A stretch of DNA of 37,633 bases, from contig DATNPK010000015.1 in NCBI GenBank assembly GCA_036703275.1, positions 1 to 37,633 of the forward strand, written 5' to 3'. The position numbers and the translations under genes are program-made. Below the pieces are notes generated by a model. That model had not been told where the DNA came from. It was given only the letters and a program-made list of their open reading frames with translations, and did not search any database. Positions 1 through 8,111 of this stretch are shown here, one piece after another. The stretch is from Coleofasciculaceae cyanobacterium (lineage in GTDB: Bacteria; Cyanobacteriota; Cyanobacteriia; Cyanobacteriales; Xenococcaceae). Positions within the stretch are counted from its first letter, which is position 1; each line of letters begins with the position of its first letter.

Positions 1-2
1 TC

Positions 3-140
3 AACGCAGCATTAAATATTTTAGCGGTCGGGCAGACCGTGTTTGCTTGTGGATCTGGCTCTAGCGGGGATGTGTCTTTGACAGATTTAGCTATCCAGGG
101 ATGAATCAAGAATCCCACTCATTCATGTGTGGGAGTGTCA
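3..140 (+). mobile_element. 3' end of an IS200/IS605-type element (TnpB C-terminus plus right-end hairpin)
   Basis: The first frame reads NAALNILAVGQ and runs to a TGA at 102-104. Asn-Ala-Ala/Ser-Leu-Asn-Ile-Leu is the usual C-terminal segment of TnpB/OrfB proteins, just after the zinc-ribbon. It is followed by a hairpin with arms TCCCAC (113-118) and GTGGGA (129-134) and then GTGTCAA, a layout typical of the right end of IS200/IS605 elements. The usual C-terminal tail (MNQES...) is present but one base out of frame with the upstream TnpB segment, so the gene may be frameshifted here. The rest of the element lies outside the window. The exact right boundary, near 140, is inferred. Confidence 0.7.
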
Positions 141-141
141 A

Positions 142-288
142 CGGGATGAATATTACGATGCCAATACTTCTCAGCCTGGAATTTTGGAGTTGATATTAGC
201 TAAAGCCAGACATGGAGATACAGGAACGGCAGAAGTGCTGTTTGATAAGTCTTGTGGGATGATTCATTCTCTTAAGGAGTTTGCGTAG
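142..288 (+). pseudogene. DnaB-like replicative helicase, C-terminal remnant
   Basis: A 48-codon open stretch begins RDEYYDANT and continues with ILELILAKARHGDTGTAEVLF before a TAG at 286-288. This matches the end of the DnaB RecA-like domain: the R-x-E/D-Y-Y motif followed by I-A-K-x-R-x-G-x-T-G-T and a short hydrophobic tail. The frame begins directly after the IS right end, so the rest of dnaB is either separated by the element or lost. The tail differs from a typical chromosomal cyanobacterial DnaB, so a plasmid- or phage-derived helicase is possible. There is no start codon or ribosome site of its own, and I call it a remnant. Confidence 0.7.
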
Positions 289-308
289 AATCTTTCCATA
301 AAGCATTT

Positions 309-926
309 CTAATTAGCGAGATTATCTGAGGGGAAGGGTTCTTCCTCTCTTGGTAGAAATATTCCTTTAATACAGTTCGGGTTAATAATCGCTATTTGAA
401 TATGGTTCTGTTTTCTAAACATCGAACCTGGATATAAAGGCTCTCCTTCTAAAAAAGCTGCCCTAACAGAATCAAAACAAGTACCTCTTTTCTCTGCTAA
501 TTGATAAGCAAAACGAATGACTGCACAGTCCAATTCTCTTTTTTTGAAATCGAAATCCGACTTGCCAAAGGATGAGTTTTCAGGCAAAGGTTTTCTTTCT
601 TCGTTTAAAGTTTCTTTGAAAAATTCAAAAGAATTCGATAAAAAGTCAATATACTCCTAATCTAACAAATCGAGACAATTTCCTAAATCCAGAACAGCAC
701 CCAAAACAAAAGGAGTTTTTATTGTTGAATTGGCTCGTTGACTATCTTCAACGGCATACTGAATGGCTCTTTGATGGTTATTTTCCCAGAAGTAGATCTC
801 ATTTCCCAGCCAATCATAGGAGTTATTGCTGTGACGAAAGTTGTCTTCCTGATTCAAAATACGAATAGCAGCATCCCTGTCTATCCCATGAAAACCATAA
901 ACAAAACTTGGTTTTGCTGAATACAT
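309..926 (-). pseudogene. ADP-ribosyltransferase-fold-like protein gene interrupted by an in-frame amber codon
   Basis: Two minus-strand segments (926 down to 660, and 656 down to 309) are in the same frame and are separated only by a TAG at 659-657. Reading through it gives a continuous protein of about 205 residues. The N-terminal half has YGFHGIDRDAA, YDWLGNEIYFWE and RAIQYA. The spacing of H-G, G-x-x-x-Y-F and a later RA-x-x-YA helix recalls the ADP-ribosyltransferase/DUF3990 type of fold, but the family assignment is my inference. The C-terminal half contains a hydrophobic core and ends PREEEPFPSDNLAN. The start is the ATG at 926, one codon after a TTG that directly follows the stop of another reading frame. 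A nonsense mutation is the simplest reading; suppression or a sequencing error cannot be excluded. Confidence 0.5.
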
Positions 927-929
927 CAA

Positions 930-1028
930 TTAAATAACGAGTGGTTTGCCGTTTGCTCTGTCTTTGGCTACTGTCTCTGCTGAGAAGAATTCTTCACAGT
1001 AGTAACCAGACTCATCAATTATCTTGGC
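930..1028 (-). pseudogene. C-terminal fragment of an unidentified protein, cut at the group II intron boundary
   Basis: This is an open frame of 32 codons (AKIIDESGYYCEEFF...KPLVI) ending in a TAA at 932-930. The stop almost touches the start of the next minus-strand gene, the spacing expected of co-translated partners. The frame extends to base 1028, the base immediately before the inferred intron 5' end. Across the intron, the same frame in the 3' flank stays open for about 20 more codons but has no start. The product is unknown. A small partner of the downstream ART-like gene, as in a two-gene toxin-type unit, is a guess based only on spacing. Confidence 0.35.
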
Positions 1029-1854
1029 GTGCGACCCGTTTCAGCCTAACTACAATTGTAGGAACGCTGAGGGTATTCTCTAGAACCTAGAAAATACAAT
1101 AACTCTAAACTCATGTAGGTTTAATTCCTACCGATGAATGAGACGTTTGAATCCATATCCTATGTGCTGCTAGGTAACATCATAGTGGTGCAGAGCTAGG
1201 ATAAAAGCAGATAAGCTGAAAGCCGAATTTGGTGATGCTGCAAGGGAAGTTGTTTATGTTCAACAAAGACTAACTAATTTATTAAGCTTCGTTAAATTGA
1301 AGTAGTGGAACGGCTTTTACACTACAGCCAAAAGGCAAAAGAGGTTCTGTGTTTCTTCTTAATTCTAAGAAACAAAAAATAGAATATTATCTGCTAAGAA
1401 TAATATTTTCTCATCGATAAACCCTCTCGGAGTAAAGATTAGGGACTAAGAACAACGTGAAATGAATTTAGGGAACGGGATAACCCCATATTTCTATCAA
1501 GACTTTTTCTTGATAAACCAGATGTGAAGCGTATGAAATATGGGAGTAGGATGCTGTAAGAAGCCAATGCTTAACCTGAAATAACAGGTAATGCCCGACA
1601 GGGATGGATGTAATGTCTGAGATATGCCGACGTACAGCCCTGAGTTTGAGTAGGCACTAAGTAGTTCTTCATAAGCCTAATACGCGGATGCGTACAGAAG
1701 GATTTAAAACTGACCCTTCCAAGGCGGTCTTGTGTGGGATGAATAGGAACGAAAGATTGTACCGAAAGAACCAGGAGTAGCCGTGTGCGGTGAAAGTCGC
1801 AAGCACGGTTTTGAATGGGAGTGTCGAGGAGCGATCCTCGGCTCGACCCCTAAC
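1029..1854 (+). ncRNA. Group II intron without an encoded reverse transcriptase
   Basis: The 5' end reads GTGCGACCCG, matching the group II consensus GUGYGAC. Domain V is clear at about 1778-1811: the AGC triad, a CCGTGTGCGG / CGCAAGCACGG stem and a GAAA tetraloop. It is followed by a domain VI hairpin (GTCGAG / CTCGAC arms around 1822-1846) and an end in TAAC. Between them is about 750 nt of structured-looking sequence with no ORF longer than 60 codons, so no intron-encoded protein is present. Exon bases TTGGC at 1024-1028 can pair with GCCAA at 1327-1331, a plausible IBS1-EBS1 contact at the usual distance from the 5' end. It lies antisense to the flanking minus-strand fragments. The boundaries are inferred from consensus. 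Confidence 0.8.
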
Positions 1855-1922
1855 TGTGCAGTCTACGAAAAAATGTATATTCTTATGGCAAATTTGTAAA
1901 GTTTTGTGATATTGTTAAGCAT

Positions 1923-2202
1923 GAAAAATAACGCTATCAACTTAAAACTGAGACAGTTCTGAGCGATCGCTAAAAGTATATAATGTCACAGTTAATCAAA
2001 ATTCAAAAAATTAATAGCCTTGGGGAATGTCCGCCCTAGTTTAAAACACTCCAGATTAACTAGAGCGATGGAATTAGTAATGTGAAAAAGCAAAAATGCT
2101 TGAAAAGTGGTGTTGAGTCAGTCAATCTATAGACGACTGAAATTATTTCACTATATTACAGAGAATACTGCTGTAGTCTAAATTTTATTTTGTTTTGATT
2201 AG
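1923..2202. other. Intergenic stretch with no recognisable gene
   Basis: These 280 bases between the intron flank and the SulP relic are AT-rich and contain one HIP1 octamer. I found no ORF, tRNA-like fold or convincing terminator in them. The minus-strand stub at 1863-1922 is treated among the findings. Confidence 0.5.
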
Positions 2203-2809
2203 CCACGTTTGTTTAAAATCGATTGGGCTTTCTTGAAAAGGGTTCACAAAATCTCTTGGAAAGCTGCGGGAATTCTCTATACTGTGGTGATTTTAACTGT
2301 ATTCGTAGATTTGATGGTTGCGGTAGCTGTTGGGGTATTTGTGGCTAATATTTTAACTATTGATCGCCTATCTGAGATGCAATCTAAAGCCGTTTAAGCT
2401 ATCACTGATGCTGATGATCAAATTGTTCTTAATGAGCAAGAAAAACAAATTTTAGATTTAGCCAGGGGGCGAGTTTTGTTATTCCATCTTAATGGACCAA
2501 TGATTTTCGGGGTAGCTAAAGCGATCGCTAGAGAACATAGTGCAATTGATAATTATGATGTCTTATTAGTGGATTTGGCAGAAGTGCCTGTAATGGGAGT
2601 AACTTCGTCTTTAGCCATTGAAAATGCGATTAAAGAATCACTTGATGTAGGAGGAGCAGTCATCGTGGTTGGTGCTACGGGGAAAGTAAAACGTCGTTTA
2701 GAAAAACTAGGTATTGCTGGTTTGATTCCCGAAGCCCATTGACTCTAGCGATCGCCTAACAACCCTCAAAGAAGGTTTAGCTATAGTTCGGGAAAGACAA
2801 AGAATCTAG
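2203..2809 (+). pseudogene. SulP-family anion transporter relic (last membrane segment plus STAS domain)
   Basis: The sequence encodes the end of a SulP permease: FLKRVHKISWKAA, a hydrophobic segment ILYTVVILTVFVDLMVAVAV, the ANILTIDRLS linker, then a STAS domain (GRVLLFHLNGPMIFGVAKAI, LAEVPVMGVTSSLAIENAI, VIVVGATGKVKRRLEKLGI). The 5' two thirds of the gene are absent. An in-frame TAA at 2395-2397 falls in the linker, where an AAA lysine codon would fit, so one A-to-T change explains it. A second lesion is a one-base frameshift at about 2740: the expected C-terminal helix ([19 protein letters not shown]) continues in the next frame to a TAG at 2807-2809. The linker and STAS resemble the cyanobacterial BicA-type (bicarbonate) SulP branch; that subfamily call is tentative. 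Confidence 0.8.
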
Positions 2810-2843
2810 AAATAAACAGATCGATTGCTTAAAAATTAACTTC

Positions 2844-2850
2844 AAGGAGA
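2844..2850 (+). promoter_or_regulatory. Ribosome binding site supporting a TTG start
   Basis: AAGGAGA lies five bases upstream of TTG 2856-2858, with no competing ATG nearby. It sets the start of the intact SulP gene and suggests that the non-ATG start is genuine. Confidence 0.6.
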
Positions 2851-2855
2851 AAATA

Positions 2856-4334
2856 TTGAATTTAAACACTCTGAAAAGGCAGTGGTTTTTTAACATTAAA
2901 CAAGACCTTCTGGCAGGGGCAGTGGTAGGACTGGCGTTGATTCCCGAAGCGATCGCTTTTTCAATCATTGCGGGAGTAGACCCCAAAGTGGGACTTTATG
3001 CCTCATTTATTATTGCTGTTATGACGGCGTTTTTGGGGGGAAGACCAGGCTCGATTTCGGCTGCGACTGGGGCGATGGCACTGCTGATGATCGATTTAGT
3101 TAAAGAACATGGTTTGCAGTATCTTTTAGCCGCCACTCTATTAACAGGAGTATTACAGGTAATCTTTGGGGTACTAAAACTAGGTCGCCAAATGAAATAT
3201 GTACCTAGAGCGGTAATGATTGGTTATATCAATGCCTTAGCGGTGCTAATTTTCTTAGCTCAGTTGCCACAACTAACTAATGTGCCTGCAACTGTTTATA
3301 TCCTAACGCTGCTTTCTTTGGCAATTATTTATATTTTGCCTCGCTTTACCAAAGCTGTCCCTTCTCCCCTCGTGGCTTTAGCAGTAATGACTATAGCCGC
3401 GATCGCCCTTAAGTTAGATGTTCCTACCGTAGGAGATATGGGAGAGTTACCCGCGACTCTCCCATTGTTTGCTCTACCTCAAGTTCCATTAAATCTGGAA
3501 ACTTTGAGGATTATTTTCCCCTATTCATTGACTCTAGCGATCGTAGGTTTATTAGCTTCCTTTCTCACGGCTGCTTTGGTAGACGATCTCACCGATACTC
3601 CCAGTGATAAAAACCAAGAAGCCAAAGGTCAAGGTATTGCCAACATCGTGACAGCTTTTTTTGGCGGTATGGCGGGTTGTGGCATGATCGGACAATCGGT
3701 GATTAATGTGCAATCTGGTGGTCGAGGTAGGCTGTCAACCCTCTCTTCAGGAGTTTTTCTGTTGTTTGCTATTTTGGTGTTGAAAGATTGGGTGCAACAA
3801 ATGCCCATGGCTACCCTGGTTGCGGTGATGATCATGGTTTCTATTGGTACATTCCGCTGGTCATCTTTTAGAAATATACGCCGAATTCCTCCCACTGAAA
3901 CACTAGTGATGTTAACTACGATGTTTGTCACCATTTTTACTCGCAATTTTGCCTTGGGTGTAGCGATAGGTATTGTCATGAGTACGGTATTCTTTTCCCG
4001 TAAGATTGCCCTGCTCGTGTTTGTGGATAAGGTTTTAAGTGATGATGGTACTCACCGCATTTATAAAGTGGCTGGTCAAATTTTCTTTTTATCAAAAGAG
4101 GAATTTCTCCAATCCTTTGATTTTAGGGAACTGGTAGAACGTATCACCATTGATTTAACCCAGGCTCACCTTTGGGATCAAGGGGCAGTGGAAGTAGTTG
4201 ATAAAGCAGTCAGCAAATTTCGCCGTAATGGTACAGAAGTAGAAGTGGTTGGTTTAAATGAGGCCAGTGCAACTCTCTTCGATCAATTGGCAATTAATAA
4301 GGAATCCGCAGTCATGAAAAATCACAACTTTTAA
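2856..4334 (+). CDS. SulP-family inorganic anion transporter with C-terminal STAS domain
   Basis: This is a 492-residue integral membrane permease. The N-terminal signature [20 protein letters not shown] at about residues 17-36 and [14 protein letters not shown] at about 64-77 are SulP hallmarks. Roughly ten hydrophobic segments follow up to about residue 385. Residues 400-480 form a short STAS-like domain ([33 protein letters not shown]). SulP proteins move sulfate, bicarbonate or related anions across the inner membrane; the substrate cannot be read from the sequence. It is not an intact copy of the relic just upstream: the STAS sequences differ clearly, so the two are distinct paralogs. 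A universal stress protein gene starts two bases after its stop, pointing to translational coupling. Confidence 0.88.
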   Translation: MNLNTLKRQWFFNIKQDLLAGAVVGLALIPEAIAFSIIAGVDPKVGLYASFIIAVMTAFLGGRPGSISAATGAMALLMIDLVKEHGLQYLLAATLLTGVLQVIFGVLKLGRQMKYVPRAVMIGYINALAVLIFLAQLPQLTNVPATVYILTLLSLAIIYILPRFTKAVPSPLVALAVMTIAAIALKLDVPTVGDMGELPATLPLFALPQVPLNLETLRIIFPYSLTLAIVGLLASFLTAALVDDLTDTPSDKNQEAKGQGIANIVTAFFGGMAGCGMIGQSVINVQSGGRGRLSTLSSGVFLLFAILVLKDWVQQMPMATLVAVMIMVSIGTFRWSSFRNIRRIPPTETLVMLTTMFVTIFTRNFALGVAIGIVMSTVFFSRKIALLVFVDKVLSDDGTHRIYKVAGQIFFLSKEEFLQSFDFRELVERITIDLTQAHLWDQGAVEVVDKAVSKFRRNGTEVEVVGLNEASATLFDQLAINKESAVMKNHNF

Positions 4335-4336
4335 CC

Positions 4337-5200
4337 ATGAAAAAAATTTTACTTTGTACTGATGGCTCGGCTTTCGCGGCAAACATTTACCGCTATGGCG
4401 CATGGTTTGCCACTCGACTAAAGGCAGAGGTAGATGTCCTCTGTGTGACTGATATTCGCAGTCAACAGGCGATTCCTATAGAAAATTTAAGTGGTAGTAT
4501 TGGCATTGATGCTTCAGAAAATTTGCTTAATCGCTTGGTGGAATTAGAACATGAGAAAGCTAAGATCAATCACCAAAAAGCTAAATTAGTTTTACAAGAA
4601 GCAACCCAAACCCTTAAAGCAGATGGAGTAGATAAGATTAATCTTCTCCACGAAACGGGTTTTCTGGTCGATTGTTTAGAAAAATTTGAGGCTGACTGCG
4701 ATCTAGTTACGCTAGGGAAACGAGGTGAAACAGCTAGTTTTGCTTCTGGACGTTTGGGGGCAAATTTAGAAACAATTGTGCGGAGTAGTCAGAAACCTTG
4801 CTTAGTGACTTCCCGTCAATTCAAGCCGATAGAACGAGTGCTAATCGCCTATGATGGCAGCCCAACGGGGCAAAAAATGTTGCAGTTTTTAGTAGATTTT
4901 CCGCTCTTTCAAAGACTGCAATTACATCTAATTACTGTTACCAAAAATAGAGCTGAACCAATCGCGATCGCTCGACTCCATCAAGCTGAACAAAAATTCG
5001 CGCTTGCTGGATTGGAGTTAGTTTCTCACCTCCTCGAAGGAGAATCAGAAAAAGCGATCGCTCAATATATTACCGAGCAAGATATCAGTCTATTGCTAAT
5101 GGGAGCTTATGGTCACAGCCGTATCCGTCATCTAGTTATCGGTAGCACCACGGCTCAAATTTTACGTAGCAGCCCTATTCCAGTACTGGTGTTTCGGTAA
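4337..5200 (+). CDS. Tandem-domain universal stress protein (UspA family)
   Basis: The protein has 287 residues with two Usp domains, about 1-150 and 165-287. The second carries an intact ATP-binding motif of the form G-x2-G-x9-G-S/T (GAYGHSRIRHLVIGSTT, about residues 255-271). The first has a degenerate version (GKRG...LGAN) with no Ser/Thr at the last position, so probably only the C-terminal half binds nucleotide. The ATG is two bases after the SulP stop. Usp domains fused to or encoded with transporters are often regulatory, so a role in controlling the permease is a reasonable inference. The function is otherwise unknown. Confidence 0.88.
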   Translation: MKKILLCTDGSAFAANIYRYGAWFATRLKAEVDVLCVTDIRSQQAIPIENLSGSIGIDASENLLNRLVELEHEKAKINHQKAKLVLQEATQTLKADGVDKINLLHETGFLVDCLEKFEADCDLVTLGKRGETASFASGRLGANLETIVRSSQKPCLVTSRQFKPIERVLIAYDGSPTGQKMLQFLVDFPLFQRLQLHLITVTKNRAEPIAIARLHQAEQKFALAGLELVSHLLEGESEKAIAQYITEQDISLLLMGAYGHSRIRHLVIGSTTAQILRSSPIPVLVFR

Positions 5201-5565
5201 TTACTTCTTATATGGAAAGCTTTGGGGCATAACTCGATCAAGATTTCAAACATTAAAACTTAAACACTCTTGCTTCACTTCAACAGGCTATTTTTAGGGC
5301 ATTCAATTCTTTAATACCTGAGAAAGTTGCTTCCTTAACTTCTTACCGCGGAACCTGCGTTCACTCTTTTATCTTAGATGCTCTCTCTATTTACTGCATT
5401 TTAGTGCATTCTCTTTGAGAACTGGTATCACTACGTGACACGTTAGAGCTAATAATTTGTCTGTCACCAACAACTAATATAGGTTAATAACAGGCGGTGG
5501 TCGGCACGATAATTATCTGTTAGCCTATACTAGCTTCTAGTGTTCAAGCTGCTGGTTAATTATCG
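5201..5565. other. Intergenic region, no gene seen
   Basis: These 365 bases separate the SulP-Usp pair from the next gene. They contain no ORF of note. An 11-bp palindrome (arms ACGTG 5433-5437 and CACGT 5439-5443 around one base) could be an operator, but nothing else supports that. The promoter of the downstream exonuclease/phosphatase-family gene is presumably here. Confidence 0.4.
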
Positions 5566-6543
5566 GTGTCTACCAAAAAACGCAACGGAATCGGTTACTA
5601 TTGTTTTGCCTGTCTAAGTATAGGCGCGATCGCTTTATCTGTAGCTGGATATTTAGGTAGGCTAAATCTATTTCTTGAGTTTGCTTCTGGCTACAAGTTG
5701 CAATTTTTGTTGATGGCTTTGTGCAGTCTAGTTTATTTTTTACTGACTCGTAAAAAACTATGGATCGCAATTAATTTATTTTGTGTGTTGCTCAATTTGG
5801 CTGCAATTTTGCCTTGGTATTTCAATCAGCCAAAGATTGTTAATCGTGAGCGGTATGAACCATTAAAGGTTTTTTCCTATAATGTTTTGTGGCAAAATAA
5901 AAATTACGCACAAGCGATCGCCTTAATCAATCGAGAGCAGCCAGATATAGCGATTTTCCAGGAAGCAGTACCCCACTGGCATTCTGAGTTAATAGCTCTA
6001 AAGTCTAGCTATCCTTATCATATTAGAGCAAAACAGCTAGAAATAGAAGTATATAGTAAACTGCCTTTAAATAATCCCCAAATAAAGCTATATGGTACTT
6101 ATCGCGGCTTAGTTATTGCCGATATTAAAGTAGGCGATCGTTTAGTCAAGTTTGCTGCAACTCATGCTTACCCTCAACTATATTGGGGTCCTGGAGGTTG
6201 GCTAATTCGGAATCAGCATCTAGAAATTGGTATCGGCGAATATGTCCGAAATCTTCAGCAACCAGCGATCATATTGGGAGATTTGAACGTCTCGATGTGG
6301 TCGCCTTTCTATCATTCAATGATCGAACGTTCTAGTTTACGCAATGCTCGACAGGGGTTAGGTATCTTACCTACTCATTCTATAGTTGCTCCTCAATTTG
6401 CGGTTCTCTCTGCTCCAATCGATCATTGCTTAGTAAGTTCCAATATTCAAGTTACCAACTTTAAATTGGGTCCCGCCATTGGTTCAGACCATCTGCCGAT
6501 TACTGCTGAGTTATTAATTCCTCTCAAACAATCCGCATCGTAA
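5566..6543 (+). CDS. Membrane-anchored endonuclease/exonuclease/phosphatase (EEP) family protein
   Basis: The protein has 325 residues with a GTG start. Three hydrophobic segments (about residues 12-30, 43-60 and 66-87) anchor it in the membrane, and the C-terminal EEP domain starts near residue 98. The catalytic set is complete: SYNVLW (Asn about 107), FQEA (Glu about 133), ATHAYP (His about 200), GDLNV (Asp and Asn about 239-242) and SDHLPI (Asp-His about 307-308). This predicts a metal-dependent phosphodiesterase or phosphatase facing the periplasm or cytoplasm, depending on topology. Members act on nucleic acids, phosphoinositides or sphingomyelin; the substrate is not evident. The following fatty-acid-hydroxylase-type gene is close, which would fit lipid-related work, but that is speculative. 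Confidence 0.85.
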   Translation: MSTKKRNGIGYYCFACLSIGAIALSVAGYLGRLNLFLEFASGYKLQFLLMALCSLVYFLLTRKKLWIAINLFCVLLNLAAILPWYFNQPKIVNRERYEPLKVFSYNVLWQNKNYAQAIALINREQPDIAIFQEAVPHWHSELIALKSSYPYHIRAKQLEIEVYSKLPLNNPQIKLYGTYRGLVIADIKVGDRLVKFAATHAYPQLYWGPGGWLIRNQHLEIGIGEYVRNLQQPAIILGDLNVSMWSPFYHSMIERSSLRNARQGLGILPTHSIVAPQFAVLSAPIDHCLVSSNIQVTNFKLGPAIGSDHLPITAELLIPLKQSAS

Positions 6544-6637
6544 ACAAATAGAGTTGTCGCTAGATTCTCGTCTGTTATTGGATTGCTATAATCCTATTTG
6601 CTCAAACAATAATATATTTATAGTTAACACCAAGCTT

Positions 6638-7123
6638 ATGCTGTTGATCGCTGCTTTTATTTTGGCGTTTATTTTTGCTAGCTTTGTTGAATATTGGCTA
6701 CATCGCTTAATGCATATCTTCCCCCATTTTGGTCGAGATATCGTTCCACATTACGAACACCATCGCGAAAACACTGCTAACGGAGTATTAGTAGAATTTA
6801 AAGATTATTCAATGGTAGTGCCTTTAAGCTGGGTCACTTTTTTTATTTCTGTCCCTATAGGAATCAGCTTTGTGGCGGGAAGTCTGGTTTATGCTGCTTT
6901 TTCTGCCTATGCACATCAGTTACAGCACGAAAATCCTGTTAAATGTGTTTGGTTAAAAATGCCAGTCCACTATGTCCATCATAAATATAATCAGTGGGAA
7001 CACAACTTTGGCTTGGCGGTAGATTGGTGGGATAGGTTATTTGGCACTTATAAAGCAGTCGATTGGTTAACTGAAGCAGAATTAGAACGCGCGGACAAAA
7101 AGTATTGGCAAATCAAGTGGTAA
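6638..7123 (+). CDS. Fatty acid hydroxylase / sterol desaturase superfamily protein
   Basis: A protein of 161 residues from the ATG at 6638; a longer in-frame extension exists but has no convincing start signal. The histidine clusters of the di-iron membrane hydroxylase family are all present: HRLMH (about 21-25), HYEHH (38-42), HQLQH (93-97) and HYVHHKYNQWEHNFG (111-125). Hydrophobic stretches at about 1-15 and 55-85 place it in the membrane. Relatives hydroxylate fatty acids, sterols or carotenoids (beta-carotene hydroxylase CrtR/CrtZ types share the fold). The small size and the H-x-x-H-H spacing favour a short hydroxylase; the substrate cannot be assigned. Confidence 0.82.
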   Translation: MLLIAAFILAFIFASFVEYWLHRLMHIFPHFGRDIVPHYEHHRENTANGVLVEFKDYSMVVPLSWVTFFISVPIGISFVAGSLVYAAFSAYAHQLQHENPVKCVWLKMPVHYVHHKYNQWEHNFGLAVDWWDRLFGTYKAVDWLTEAELERADKKYWQIKW

Positions 7124-7241
7124 TAAAGTCTTAAATTCATTTGGCAGACATAAGATACACTATTGCGCTCAAGGTGCATAAGAATTAAACTTCGTTCCTA
7201 ATAAGTTAGTAAGCAATTGAGCAACATAGGGACTTATTAAA

Positions 7242-8012
7242 ATGAAATCTTATCATCGTTTCCAATCATTATTTTTAGCATTATCAGCGATCGCTAGTAC
7301 TACAATAATGGCTGTCCCCCAGGTAAAAGCAGCTTCTTTTGCTGAACAACAGGTAAGCCAAGATCAATTCGTGGTAGTAGCTGTTCCTTTTGGCTATCAA
7401 GAACATCGCTTAGAGATTATTGAGCAAATTTCTGGCGATCAACAGTGTTGGAATGAGTCGGGTGCAGCACCAGTTCAAGTAGATTTATTGCTTTTGGATT
7501 TCGATCATACGAATAGTTGCCGACGTATCATTAACACCAATGGTTATACTCTACGCCTTGATGGTGAAGATGACAGAGTTGCTCATGTAGTTCAAATTGT
7601 CCAAGAGGGTGGCGAACTCAAACTGATTGCGTTTCATAAAGATCCTTCTCAACCCAACATTGAAATTGGCAGTACTAATGGTCTGAGGGATAGTGCGATG
7701 AGAATTGTTCTTAATCCTGGCTGGAAAATTAGTAAAAGGGTACATGAGGGAAAAGCGATTAATCATCTTTACCTAAGCGGTACTTCTGGCACGACTAACA
7801 GCGATTATTCAACTAGCGCTTCTAGTACAACCGTCAATGGCAATAGTACCAGTACCAGTTCCAGCACTACTAGTGTTAGCCAAGGAACAAATAGCACTCC
7901 GCCAAGTAATGTAGACACCAAAGCTTTGGTCAACAGCGTCGAACAAATTTATAACAACGTAGTTACTCCGATCCTGCGCGATCTATCACAAGAAAACACC
8001 AGCAGCCAGTAA
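7242..8012 (+). CDS. Secreted DUF3747 domain protein
   Basis: The 256-residue protein starts with a signal peptide (basic MKSYHRF, hydrophobic core, cleavage near VKA-AS at about residue 29). The DUF3747 core runs from about 30 to 180: FVVVAVPFGYQEHRLEIIEQ, then QQCWNESG, LLLLDFDHTNSCRRI, NGYTLRLDG and LYLSGT. Two conserved cysteines (about residues 69 and 93) could form a disulfide. A low-complexity Ser/Thr-rich region (about 183-225) follows and looks like a flexible or modified linker. The family is known mainly from cyanobacteria and has no assigned function. The gene is alone, convergent with thyX. Confidence 0.85.
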   Translation: MKSYHRFQSLFLALSAIASTTIMAVPQVKAASFAEQQVSQDQFVVVAVPFGYQEHRLEIIEQISGDQQCWNESGAAPVQVDLLLLDFDHTNSCRRIINTNGYTLRLDGEDDRVAHVVQIVQEGGELKLIAFHKDPSQPNIEIGSTNGLRDSAMRIVLNPGWKISKRVHEGKAINHLYLSGTSGTTNSDYSTSASSTTVNGNSTSTSSSTTSVSQGTNSTPPSNVDTKALVNSVEQIYNNVVTPILRDLSQENTSSQ

Positions 8013-8041
8013 AAGTCAGAAGTCAAGGGGATAACATCACA

Positions 8042-8070
8042 AGAGTTATAGCTACTTTAAGTCAAGAGTA
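8042..8070. repeat. 29-nt dispersed repeat, copy 1
   Basis: This segment (starting AGAGTTATAGCTAC) recurs at 29787-29815 with a single mismatch. It lies about 40 bases beyond the stop of the minus-strand thyX gene, and the second copy is placed similarly behind the PfkB kinase gene. Confidence 0.7.
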
Positions 8071-8111
8071 CTGTATCAATCGGATTTAGTATTACTACTT
8101 CCTCTACTTCC

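Noticed and set aside
738-920. 60-codon plus-strand ORF
   Set aside because: It lies opposite the ART-like gene, whose minus-strand frame has recognisable motifs; the plus frame has none.
3629-3979. 116-codon minus-strand ORF inside the SulP gene
   Set aside because: Antisense shadow of a clear transporter gene, with no start signal or family match.
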